Shown here: positions 10,735-21,175 of the stretch, piece after piece
How positions within the stretch are numbered: position 1 is the stretch's first letter
How the letters are laid out: each line of letters starts with the position of its first letter
Origin: Silene noctiflora
Taxonomy: Eukaryota > Streptophyta > Magnoliopsida > Caryophyllales > Caryophyllaceae
Length of the DNA stretch: 49,609 bases
Direction: 5' to 3'
Assembly: GCA_009801015.1 (NCBI GenBank)
Contig: VHZZ01000023.1
Location: forward strand, 492,441 to 542,049
Notes under the pieces: model-generated
What the model saw: only the letters and a program-made list of their open reading frames with translations
Told to the model about the DNA's origin: nothing
Database searches by the model: none
Program-made: the position numbers and the translations under genes

Positions 10735-10905
10735 TTGAAGACGACTACTATCCGTCATAAGCTGATGACAGATAGTGTCTCTCCCACAATATGCAATATG
10801 CAAGTGGTATTATAATACTATTCATAAAGTGCTTCATATCTTCCCCACTTTTCCTCCCACTTACCTTATTACGAGAGAAGCACTATCCGTCTTCGGCTAC
10901 GTTTT
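10735..10905. mobile_element. Fold-back MITE of the ATCCGTCTTCAGC family
   Basis: The left side ACTATCCGTCATAAGCTGA and right side AGCACTATCCGTCTTCGGCT bracket a CACTTGC/GCAAGTG-type middle. It is a sibling of the elements near 8415, 29530 and 35030. Confidence 0.55.
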
Positions 10906-11119
10906 GTTGTTAATAGGTAAACAAAAGGACAAATAATAGAGAAGGTGCATGACAAAGGTGTAAACAAGCATCTTTCTTTATCAACTTCTTCACTTCTGGC
11001 AATTGCTTGGTTTCTGCCATTTTCTCATGTACGGATCAAAGTCAAAGTCCCAACTTATACAGGACCACATTTATATTTTCTGCCACCTCATCTTCTTCAG
11101 ATTTCAGATTAAAGAGTAG

Positions 11120-11420
11120 ATCTGTTAAACGGGTCTGACGGGTTGGGTTGTATAGGTCGAGTCAGAATATGAGATGGGTCGAGTACGGATCAGGCCATGT
11201 GGGTCGAGTTAGAATATGAGATGGGTTGAATAAGGATCAGGTCATATGAATCTCGAATTATGGTCAGAATACGAGTAAAAAAAAGTTTATGTTTTTTGTT
11301 TTACAGTGTTTAAGCTGATAAAACATTGATGTTTATGGGTAGAGTCAAAATATGAGACAGGTTGAATACGGGTAGGGTCAAATGGTTCTCAGGTTAGGGT
11401 CAGAATATGAGTAAAAAAAT
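11120..11420. repeat. Degenerate GGGTC-rich repeat
   Basis: Three loosely repeated units contain GGGTCGAGT(C/T)AGAATATGAG-like strings with GGATCAGGTCAT between them. This is a fossil repeat of unknown class with no open frame. Confidence 0.4.
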
Positions 11421-12029
11421 AAAAAAATTGATGTTTTTTATTTTACAATGATTAAACTGAATTTTCTTTCCTTTTTACTTTTTTGGAAAATTTTATGTGG
11501 TCAAAATTTAATTTAATTTGGGGTAGAGTGGTATAAAGTGTTTTGCCTGTTAAATTTTTTTTTCCCTAATTCTTGTGCAAAATAGAAGAAGTAAGAAACG
11601 AGTGAATAGAAGAAAATTAAATTATATGTAAAATTAATAATATGACATTATTTATTAATTATCGTACTTATATTAAAGCAATTTCAAAAATTAAATTATT
11701 TTTATAACATTTTATTATTAAATGATACATACGTATAATTTTGACTTTTAATTTAAAATTTTAAATAATTATTTTTTACTCATTATTTCAAATATAATAT
11801 TTCAATATTAATTTTTTTAAATAAAGTTTTGGATTTGTTTAACACCCAACCTGTCAGGTAAAATTTTAACCCTAAAATAATGTGTCATTTGACTCATTTC
11901 AGATTATGGTCCCTAGGGTCATGGGTCCAAATTTATAGGTATTTGACCCTGAAAAACAAAATTTATCGGATTTACGAATCATGTTAGGTTTTGACATGTC
12001 TATGGTGGAGTAATAATAACAACAATAAG

Positions 12030-12195
12030 TCTCCCTTGTGACGGGTATATGCGTCACAAGTTTCTGACGGGTCAAATATAACTCACATGGGAAGATAAGA
12101 CAAAAGTAAGAGTGCTTAGGAAATAACAAATGTCTTATCTTTATCCATCTAAATGGGTTTTATTTGATCCGTCACAAACTTGTGACGGATATTAC
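12030..12195. mobile_element. MITE with GTCTCCCTTGTGACGG ends
   Basis: Left TTGTGACGGGTATATGCGTC and right CCGTCACAAACTTGTGACGG form inverted ends around GATAAGACA/TGTCTTATC inner repeats. It belongs to the family at 10527-10706. Confidence 0.6.
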
Positions 12196-12390
12196 TCAAC
12201 ATACAAAAAGTTGGATTAGAAGTATCTCGCAATTTGGCAAATGACAAATAGATGGAGAAGTCTTTCCAATAAGGGATTGTACAAGTAATATTCAAAGTTC
12301 TATTTATAACTCCTGTGAATGCCAAATGGCAAATACATATATGGATGATGGAGTAGTCCCCCCCTTTTGTGATCAATTGGTCTTATTGAA

Positions 12391-12545
12391 GATGGGGTAT
12401 ATCCGTCTTCAGTGAAACGGGTTGAATTCCCTCTTACAAGGAGGCAGGTGGGAAATAAAATGGATTCTCATTTGCCCTTCCCCTTTCCCATCACTTGTCT
12501 TTTTGTAAGAGGGGATTCAATCCGTTTTTAATGAGAATTTGTGTT
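12391..12545. mobile_element. Palindromic MITE with TGAAACGGGTTGAATTCC ends
   Basis: Left TCTTCAGTGAAACGGGTTGA and CTCTTACAAGGAGGC face right TTGTAAGAGGGGATTCAATC and CCGTTTTTAATGAGA. The middle holds a short purine/pyrimidine stretch. No target duplication could be set. Confidence 0.5.
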
Positions 12546-12833
12546 TGTGGGTGGGATATCACATGGTGGAGATTACTCCATCTATCTACCACTGAACATT
12601 CTTTAACTTAGGCAGACCACTTGAACCGGAACTGGTCAAGATTCTCTCCAATTCCTTAAGGTAGTATTTGGAAACGCGGAATTAATTTCATTTTCATGAT
12701 TTCAATTGTAGAAATCCAAATGTAGAATTTACTTCCAAATCCACAAAATCGCATTTGGGAAACCCAAGGAATTGGACTTGGGTAAGACGGATATGGTCGA
12801 GATCATTAGATGTTTTATATTTGAAAAAATGAA

Positions 12834-13275
12834 CGGAAAATGCACGCGGTGTGCTTGAAGTTTGAAGTTTTGCCCAAAATACCCCCAATTTTTTTATCCG
12901 AAACACTTTAAAAGGCCACAACTCATGTTTACGAGCTCTAAAAGTGACGATTTTTTTTTCACATTGATCATCTTTCCGAGAACTACAACTTGAAAAAAAA
13001 ATTGTCGAGTTTGGAATTTGTGACCAAGATATATGATCACTCAAAGTTTATTCATTCAAAAAAATTTTGACATGCAAAAACTCCTAGTAACGGCATCCAA
13101 ATACGATAATTTTTTTTTCCAAATCGTAGTTCTTGAAAAGATAATCGATTTGAAAAAAAAAAAACACTTTCTGAACTCATAAACACGAGTTATGACCTCT
13201 TAATGTTTTTCGGATCAATAAATTGGGTATTTCGGACAAAACTTCAAAGTTCAAGGCCACCGTGTGCATTTCCCG
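12834..13275. mobile_element. Large fold-back element with GGAAAATGCAC ends
   Basis: About 130-200 bp on each side are inverted copies of each other. The outer left GGAAAATGCACGCGGTG matches right CACCGTGTGCATTTCCCG. The next inner blocks (GAAGTTTTGCCCAAAATACC against GGTATTTCGGACAAAACTTC) also match. The transcript would fold into a long imperfect hairpin. The length (about 442 bp) and fold-back layout suggest a MITE or fold-back element, but the superfamily is not clear. Confidence 0.7.
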
Positions 13276-13730
13276 AAAAATAAATATTGTCACGGAAAAT
13301 ATTTGCGATCGGAAAAAATATCATAAATAAAACGTAAGTAATAGAATTAAAATGATTACTATATGATAGGTATTTGAGAGCCCCAAATTTCCGGTTATTT
13401 TAGCAAGTTGAATGTACATGCAAAAATAACATCAATTCCAAAGAAGATGACTCAAGGAGTACATAATCTACATGTTTGACCTTTTTTGTGGAAGACATAC
13501 ATAACAACAAAGTATATGTCGATATAAGAAATGAAACAAAATTTAAATCTAGCAAAGAGTAAAAGAAACTTTTTACATTACTTTCATTTTCATGCTTTAG
13601 ATTTAAATTACACCAAAAAAAAATTGAATAAATAACCATAGTACAATACCAAAAACCTTGTAATAAGACAAAATCTTTATTACTCCATGATTTAGACCAA
13701 AGGATAAACAAGAGTTACATATAACAAAGC

Positions 13731-13906
13731 GTCTCCCTTGTGACGGGTCGGTATTTGTGACGGGTAATGCCACTCACAAAACGAATAAAGCAAAAGGTGG
13801 GGGCACCCCTCCACTTGCTTTCCTCTCTCCTCTCATGGGTTTTTTGTCTCACAATTTGGTACCCGTCTTCTCAAAGTGACGGATACCTTCCGTCACAAAT
13901 GAGAAT
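13731..13906. mobile_element. MITE with TTGTGACGG ends
   Basis: Left GTCTCCCTTGTGACGGGT and right CCGTCACAAATGAGA are inverted ends. The middle (GGTGGGGGCACCCCTCCAC) contains a short perfect GC-rich stem. It is related to 10527-10706 and 12030-12195. Confidence 0.55.
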
Positions 13907-14357
13907 TGCCCTACATATAATAAGGCATCACCAAACAACAGTCCTTTTTTTTTGAAGTTAATATGAGAGCAAGGACATGTGAAAGCCTAGTAAAAAATTC
14001 CGACAAAGCCGAGTTGAGTCATTTTCGGGTGAGTTGTTATCAAATTATTTGGTGATAACGGTCAATAAGCGATAATAAACATTCTGGTTGGATTGAGTAG
14101 GGCGAGTCAATTCCGGTTTTGAGCCAAATTCCGGTGCAGATCGTATTCGGTCAGGTCATTTATGAATATAAAATGACCGATTTTAAAAATAGCTACTAAA
14201 ACTATTAAATATAAAATGACCGCTTTTTATTAATATATAGAGTAGTTACTAAAACTATCAAGTCGAGTCAGTTTTGTCAGATCTAGGTACAACTAGTAAA
14301 AAAATGATTATTTTATGTTAAAAATGACCGCTTTTTTAATATCTTCCATATTTGGTA

Positions 14358-14565
14358 CTCCCTCCGTCCCGGTCATTTGTTGTCCTTTTCCATTTTGGGG
14401 TGTCTCAGTCATTTGTTGTCCTTTCTATTTTAGGATTGTATTTGATGAGTAATTTGATTTTTCACCTTCAATTTAGTCCACTTGTCATGTTATAATTGGC
14501 TCCCTCCTCTTTCCTTGGTCTTTGTGCCAAAACCAAAGGACAACAAATGACCGGGACGGAGGGAG
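14358..14565. mobile_element. Stowaway MITE (CTCCCTCCGTCCCGG family), copy 2
   Basis: TA at 14356-14357 and 14566-14567 flank a 208-bp element with CTCCCTCCGTCCCGGTCATT termini. It is the reverse-oriented relative of the 207-bp element at 1332-1538, sharing GTGTCTCAGTCATTTGTTG near one end. Both terminal repeats are close to perfect, which suggests fairly recent activity. Confidence 0.92.
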
Positions 14566-15300
14566 TATTAAATTAGGAATTTAAGACCAAATTACACATA
14601 AACCAATGCAATAAATGTATATATTAAGAATTTCTTTCCTTATTTAGTCCTTAATGGGTTGTATTTAACATTACCCTTTTAAAAATGACTACTTTTAAAT
14701 ATAAAATGATAAAATCGTCACTGTTTATCATAAAATTATCGTTTGTTATCCTTTGCCTTATACAGTTATACACAGTTGCATGCAATAATTCGTATGTAAC
14801 AATGTAGAGTTACAGTAAAAATTAATAATTTTGACTATAATATAGTATAGCTATGAAGTATGAAACTATATTTGACATTTAGCCAAAGTTATTGGCTTGT
14901 CTTTTAGGTTATCCTTTTTTAGGTCCCTTTTTTATAGCAGAAGACGACTTCTTGCTTAAGCCACTTTTGATACTGCATGCTGCTACTGCATCTTGTATTA
15001 TTGTTCATAATGATGAATATTAATTATGGATTCAAATTTGGAAAGCTAGGGCATATAGTATTGTATAGGACTGGTTCAGCTAAAAATATTCAAATAAATG
15101 ATAATGATAAAGATTAATACAAGTCTCAGGTATACGTGATAACCTGCAAACATCGGACTTGTTTTACGCGGTTTCTTAGGCATTCGGAGTAGGTTATCTA
15201 TATTCGTGTCGTTCACACAACGTCATCGTTATTTATAATGACTATTATAAAACGAGAAGAGAGTACGGTAATCATTATGTGAGATGGTAAAGGGTTGTGG

Positions 15301-15715
15301 TGTTAATGAGACGAGACAGCTCGTGAGCTACTCGAGATCGGTTTGTCCGAGCTTGGCTCGGGTTCGGGATCGGCTCGAGAGCTTAACGACTCAAGTCGAG
15401 CATGTGCGATTACATGAGATATTGCTCATATTTCATAAAAATATTTTATCATGATTATATTTTTATATCATACATATCAAATGTCTCGCTGATTTGCCAA
15501 ATATTTTTACATATAACCTTCGAGCCTTGTTATTAAAAATATCAAAATAAAAAAATAAAAAAATAAACAATTTTATATATGCTCGAGCTCGTGTTAAAGC
15601 TCGCAAACTTTATAACGAACACATTTTGTTCAAGCAAGCTCGAGATCGGCTCGAGCTCGAGTTTTGGCTCTTGAGCACAAGCCGAGCAAGGCCAAGCTCG
15701 GGCTCGGCTCAGCTA
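15301..15715. repeat. CTCGAG/GCTCGAGC-rich fossil repeat
   Basis: Two GC-rich flanks full of GCTCGAGATCGGCTCGAG-type strings surround an AT-rich middle. A shorter relative is at about 32625-32715. Such GCTCGAGCTC-rich repeats are common as decayed non-autonomous transposons in plants; the class is not determined here. Confidence 0.4.
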
Positions 15716-16139
15716 TTGAAATGCAAATCAAATCAATAAAACCATCAACCTGCTGTCTTGGCTGTCATTTCGAATGTTTCAAGTTCAACTCTTCTTCTGG
15801 AATTGTGTTCCATTTTTTAGCAACCCCGTAAAATAATTAATTACTCTTTACTTTTCCATTCTTCCTTGATTATTTCAGATTCTTCTTCTCTTCCCAATGT
15901 TTTTCTACTTTCATTACTTTTAATTCTATTCAATTCTATACATTTGGTTTATCCTCGTGTATCAATGCTCGTTTTTTCTTTTCGTATCTTTGGTTACATA
16001 TTAATAAAAATTATAAAATTAAATAAGACAAGTCGTGAATATATCTGAAATTGTATCGAAAATTCTCCTCATTATCGAAAATACTACTGGTATGGAAGTA
16101 CTTTATTCTTATCCATCCATTTTGTTCACTCTATTAAAT

Positions 16140-16672
16140 TAATAATCTAAAAAAGATGTTTTTTAGATGGAAAATTTTGAGATTACCTATTCTTTTAGTA
16201 TATAAGAAAATTAATAATTACTTGTATAATTTATTTCATTTAAATTATTAATTTTGCTTCAAATTATATATATTATTTTAACTAAATTCTAAAGTATAAT
16301 CTTTTAATTAAAATATAAATAAAATTTATATAAAACTTAAATTTGTAAATCTTTTTATTGATACAATTATTTGAAAATGACTTACATATATTACGTATAA
16401 AACAAAATTATAGTTCCCTAACAAAAAAATTTGAGAGAATTTATAATTTGGGATCATTAGCATTGGGATATAAAAAATATTTTCTTTAAAATACATTTTC
16501 AGCAAATTACTCAATGATCCTGAGTAATTTTTAATTTCAACCTTTTTTTTCCTTAAAAAAAAAATAAAATAATGAGAAAAATGAACAATTAATGAGATAT
16601 TATTATTATATAAATAATTTATTAAAAATAAAAACTATATATACCGTAAATTTATTGACAGGTTCTAAACTG
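16140..16672 (+). mobile_element. Degenerate Helitron-like element
   Basis: From about 16205 to 16672 this aligns with 47300-47822, including TTTTAATTAAAATATAAATA, AACAATTAATGAGATA and the end TATATACCGT...CTAAACT. The 3' hairpin has decayed. The first 60 bases (about 16142-16205) match the start of the intact copy only as its reverse complement, so the 5' end has been inverted or comes from a second insertion. Confidence 0.6.
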
Positions 16673-17200
16673 TATTAAAATGGTCACATTTTTTTTCCGT
16701 TGTAATTTCAGATGAATATCACGCGTCCGAGATGAGAGTTACTTCGTATCAATGAAATAGTGTAAGAACCAATTTCACTTCCTAAAAAAAAGAGCCTAAA
16801 CAAAGATTTAATTATTTTTTCATTGCATAACAAATTAGCACAGTTGTTACAACTTACAACAAAAGCTACAATTTTCTAAACATAAATTAAAAACCTATCA
16901 TATTTAATTTAATTTAAAAAAAAAAAAAAAAACTAAAACAAAAGCTAGAGTAATTTGGGTGCGTTACTGTGCATTAGGGCGTAGGAGGCGGCGCTGTGCT
17001 GCTGCTGCTGCTACTGCATGCATTTCACACTTTTCATACCATTCCCTCCCTTCCCCGGTCAACTCACCAAGATTTGATAGAGATTCACCAAGATCACATT
17101 TTTAATTACCAGATTTGACACTTTTCTAGTAAATTTAATTTACCCACCTTACTTTTTTTCACTTTTTACCTTCCCTAAACAATTACTGATCATGTCGTCG

Positions 17201-20200
17201 TCAAATCTCGTTGATAACGTCTCCACCGTCGTCTGATGAGCTCCTGCTTGTGTCGTCGTTGATGGCGTTGTTGCATGGGGTGCCTAGGTCGTTGATGTGG
17301 TGATCGTGGTCAAAGTCGTCAGAAGACGGGACTGTGATGGTGGAGTTGGTTGAGGTCAGGTCTCCGATATCGTGAGCAAGAGCGTTGGAGAAGACAATGG
17401 GAAGTGGGGCGGGTACGTGTCGGCCGTCTCGTGGTGGGGTGAAAACCACCGGCATGTACTCGTCGTTCTCGCACGCGAATTTTGAGTTCTTGAAATGCTC
17501 TTTTAACGCTTCCAATCCCTTCATTTTTAATCATTTCCAATAAAAACAAATGACGAAAATTAATAAATAATAAATAAAAAACAAATAGGCCGCCGTGAAA
17601 CGGTCTTTTGTTAGAAAAAACACATCATCCATTTATTGCTGCGAATAAAAGAGTGATTTTTATACAAGTGGACTGACTTCCCGTATAAAACCGTCACACA
17701 CAATAATTTATTATAAAAGAGTTATTATAGTATTATTAAAAACATAATTTACGGTCTACGAAGAGAAACAAGAGGGAAAAAGATGTTTTTCTGCTGCCAT
17801 TTTCTTTCTCTCGTTTTCTTCCAAAATTTGGTCACGAAACACAAGAGATGTTGGGAGAGGGTGTGCCAATTAAATTACTCGAAAACCCATAAATACAACA
17901 ATAAATTTAAAATCTTGGAATATTATTAAATAAACATAACTTTAGAGAATGACAAAAAGATCTTCGGAATTTAACTAAAAACGGTCTAAAACGAGAATTA
18001 GTACGTTTTCTGAACAAGTTTTGCCCCAATGTCACTAATAATAGTGTTCACCCCAACAAGGGTATTCGTGTAAAAAACTCGTGTTTTAATATTACGGAGG
18101 CTAAAGCCAAAATTACGAGAATGAACTTAAGGAAGTACCTGGACTCGAGCATAAGTGACCTCGCAAATCTTCCGAGAATTGAAAACTTCCCAATGTTGAT
18201 GATGAAAGGCCTTATACAACCTCAATGTCGCTTCCGGGGAGGTCATGTTCACAAACCCATATCCCACATTACATTTGTTGCTGCATTTTAGATGTCGATA
18301 AAAGGGGTCAAATGCACACGACTTTAACTCCTTCAAAACCAAAGCGATATTAAAATTGTGTCGAGAATTGAATTAAGATAATATGGAAAGAGAAATCATA
18401 CTTGAAATCAATAGGAAGGTAAACAAAATCATAGGAAGACATTGGTTGATTTTGATGATCATCATCCCCGGCAATCTGTTCATTGCAGTGTATACAGTGA
18501 TTGTCCAACATGTTCAGTAGCAACTTCTGGCTGCCACCAATCACACATTTCATCATTTTTTATTCCCCTTACATTACAAAATCTTGCATGAAACCGTTCC
18601 GTTCAATTCACTACATTTGACCACCAAATAATACGAGACGAGATTTGAAAAATATAGTGAATTGGACCGAACAGATGGAANNNNNNNNNNNNNNNNNNNN
18701 NNNNNNNNNNNNNNNNNNNNNNNNNNNNNNNNNNNNNNNNNNNNNNNNNNNNNNNNNNNNNNNNNNNNNNNNNNNNNNNNNNNNNNNNNNNNNNNNNNNN
18801 NNNNNNNNNNNNNNNNNNNNNNNNNNNNNNNNNNNNNNNNNNNNNNNNNNNNNNNNNNNNNNNNNNNNNNNNNNNNNNNNNNNNNNNNNNNNNNNNNNNN
18901 NNNNNNNNNNNNNNNNNNNNNNNNNNNNNNNNNNNNNNNNNNNNNNNNNNNNNNNNNNNNNNNNNNNNNNNNNNNNNNNNNNNNNNNNNNNNNNNNNNNN
19001 NNNNNNNNNNNNNNNNNNNNNNNNNNNNNNNNNNNNNNNNNNNNNNNNNNNNNNNNNNNNNNNNNNNNNNNNNNNNNNNNNNNNNNNNNNNNNNNNNNNN
19101 NNNNNNNNNNNNNNNNNNNNNNNNNNNNNNNNNNNNNNNNNNNNNAACTAACTAAATTACATACCCATCCTTTTCGGCCGAATACACAACATTTGATCAG
19201 TAAATAATGCAAGACGAGATTTGAAAAATGTAGTGAATTGGACCGAAAAGCGGGAATACTAAAATCGAAAATCAACTAAATTACCTATATTTGTTAGGTA
19301 TATTCTTGATCATAACAGTAGTCCTAGTATCCTTCTCACCACCATTACCACCATCAACAATAATGGCTTCCTCCTTAATCAAATACCTCGGATCATAATT
19401 CTTTTGTCGACCTTTCCACGGCCTAACCACTTTCTGTTTCACTGAACCCGAACCCGAACTCCTACAATCCCCATCTCCATTCCCTTTCTTCTCCCCACCC
19501 CGAATACTCAGTCTCCCCAATTGCACCTCAACCGACTCCTCACTACTCGGCGAAACTCGCCTTCGCCTCGCTACCTGATTATTCCGCCTTGGGGAACAAT
19601 GCTTCCTGTTCCGAAACGGAAATGCACGATTCTGTGATGCTTGTGGAGGTGGTGTTGGTGGAGGCGGTGGCGAAGAATTGAACATTGGCTTAACAAACTG
19701 ATTATGATTATAATTATTATTAATATTGTGGTTAATATTATGATTATGGTAATGGTTATTACGGTGGTAATTATGAAATTTGTTGTTGAAATGTCCTCCA
19801 GGTCTACTATACTCAATCACCACACTTCTACCATTAATGTCTTTCCCATTCATCTCTGCTAACGCACGCGCAGCGTCTCTTACGTCGAAAAACTCGACAA
19901 ATCGCTGTGTTCGCTTCATTGGCGTCTCCCTTAGCTCCTTCACCACTCCTACATAGAAACATAACACCAGTTAATACCATCGCAAAACCGTCTTACACTT
20001 GAATTGTCCATTCTATTTCGCTATGGTTAAATTGTTCATACAAAAAGACGGTCTTATTGTTACAGGTTAATTTGTAACAATAAGACCGTCTTTTTGTATG
20101 AGAGATACTTGAAAAGTAACTTAATAGTAAAAAACGATGAAAGTGGTTACTTTTCAAGTATACAATTTAACGCTCTCATTCAAAAAGACGGAAATTAAAG

Positions 20201-20822
20201 ACGGGACGCACGTACGTACCGAAGACTTTGAAGATACTCTTAAGCGACGGAGCGGAAACATTCGGGTCAAGATTAAAGATGACAATAGTACCCTGATTAA
20301 GTCCATCAGGAAAAGCATTGGTAACGGGGATAGTAAAATGAGCCCAAACAACCCGACCCGAAACAATCCCGGGTCCAGGAGGGGGAACCGGAGGAGGGTC
20401 AACAACGTTGAAAGGAGAAGAAAAGAAAACCCGAAGACGATGTTGATGTTGCATATGTTGATTCCGAATAGAATCAAGAGCTGCATGGGCAGACCGTAGA
20501 TCGTAGAAATGTACGGTTACAATACCTTCACGTACACGTTCCATTTGTACGGCGCGTACATCACCGAACGGTTCAAGGTCGCGTCGGAGAGTTGATTCGC
20601 TAGTTTGAGGTGGGACCGCGGAGAGAAGGAGTGCGCGTGTTGGTGCGTTAGATGGTGGTGGGATTGACGGTGGTAAGTAGGTTGGTGACGGTGGATGTGG
20701 TGGTGGGGAGAGCGGTGGCGCGTGAAGGAAGAACGTCGGCGGCGGGGGTGTTGGGGAGTGGGGTAGAATTCTTGGGCGGTGGGGTTGAGAAATGGAACGA
20801 CGGCGTTTTGATGGGTGGACAT
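17201..20822 (-). CDS. Terminal ear1-like (Mei2-type) RNA-binding protein, frameshifted in exon 1
   Basis: Coding exons are 20822-20220, 19948-19285, 18530-18402, 18280-18139 and 17518-17201, with GT-AG introns and consistent phases. The product would be about 618 residues, typical of TE1/TEL proteins. RRM1 is near 62-132 ([20 protein letters not shown]). RRM2 is near 178-255 ([12 protein letters not shown], then [15 protein letters not shown]), split by intron 1. The Mei2-type RRM3 begins near 410 ([18 protein letters not shown]) and continues [24 protein letters not shown] and [18 protein letters not shown]. Family members (maize TE1, rice PLA2) act in RNA regulation that sets leaf initiation rate. 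The first 20 codons ([13 protein letters not shown]) and the RRM1 frame differ by one base: a shift of about 1 nt is needed near the G5 run at 20744-20748. An Asn/His-rich stretch follows RRM2. Intron 2 holds an assembly gap. Confidence 0.88.
18613..19284 (-). repeat. Tandem repeat (about 124-bp unit) filling intron 2 of the TE1-like gene
   Basis: The sequence on the two sides of the assembly gap is homologous in direct orientation: 18613-18680 and 19188-19255 share ACGAGATTTGAAAAAT and TAGTGAATTGGACCGAA. On the right side ACTAAATTAC recurs at 19151 and 19275, giving a unit of about 124 bp. The gap (465 N) therefore probably hides more units. Confidence 0.75.
18681..19145. other. Assembly gap (465 N)
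   Basis: There are 465 consecutive undetermined bases. They lie wholly within intron 2 of the TE1-like gene, so no coding exon is missing. Reading frames reported across it are meaningless. Confidence 1.
20037..20161 (-). repeat. Two perfect inverted repeats in intron 1 of the TE1-like gene
   Basis: Stem 1 has 27-bp perfect arms at 20037-20063 and 20074-20100 (CATACAAAAAGACGGTC...) with a 10-nt loop. Stem 2 has 16-bp perfect arms at 20105-20120 and 20146-20161 (ATACTTGAAAAGTAAC). Both lie in the short intron (20219-19949) near its donor. They look like a MITE or a nested pair and could fold in the pre-mRNA. Confidence 0.85.
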
Positions 20823-20874
20823 GTTTGTTTGTTAGTTAGTTTGTGTTGTATGGAGGTGTGTTTGTATTTGTGTG

Positions 20875-20882
20875 TGTATATA
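20875..20882 (-). promoter_or_regulatory. Possible TATA box of the TE1-like gene
   Basis: The minus strand reads TATATACA about 55 bases upstream of the ATG at 20822, inside a (GT)-rich stretch. The short distance makes it only a candidate; a transcription start would lie very close to the ATG. Confidence 0.25.
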
Positions 20883-21175
20883 TTGTAAGGGAGGTGAAGA
20901 GGTTAAAGAGGGAGAGGAAGGGGTGAAGGTTATGGAATGGTGAAGTAATTAGTAATTACTGGAGTTTTGGGTAAAAATGGAGGAGATGGATGGATGGATG
21001 TTGTGTTCAAATTATAGAGGAAGTGGTAACATTTTGAGATGAGGTTAGTGGGAGTGGGAGGGTTTTAACTTTTTACTGTGGTGGTGGTGGTGATATTGGT
21101 TTGTGGGAGTGGATAAGGGTCGTACACGTGGATGTGGGGATTGGATGAATGTTGGTCTTTTGGTTGAGGTGGAAA

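Noticed and set aside
12694..13044. 116-residue minus-strand frame
   Set aside because: It lies across one arm of the fold-back element and has no recognisable domain.
18574..19275. Long reading frames on both strands across 18574-19275
   Set aside because: They consist almost entirely of undetermined bases in the assembly gap.
20137..20499. 120-residue plus-strand frame
   Set aside because: It is antisense to RRM-coding exon 1 of the TE1-like gene and runs into the intron hairpins.
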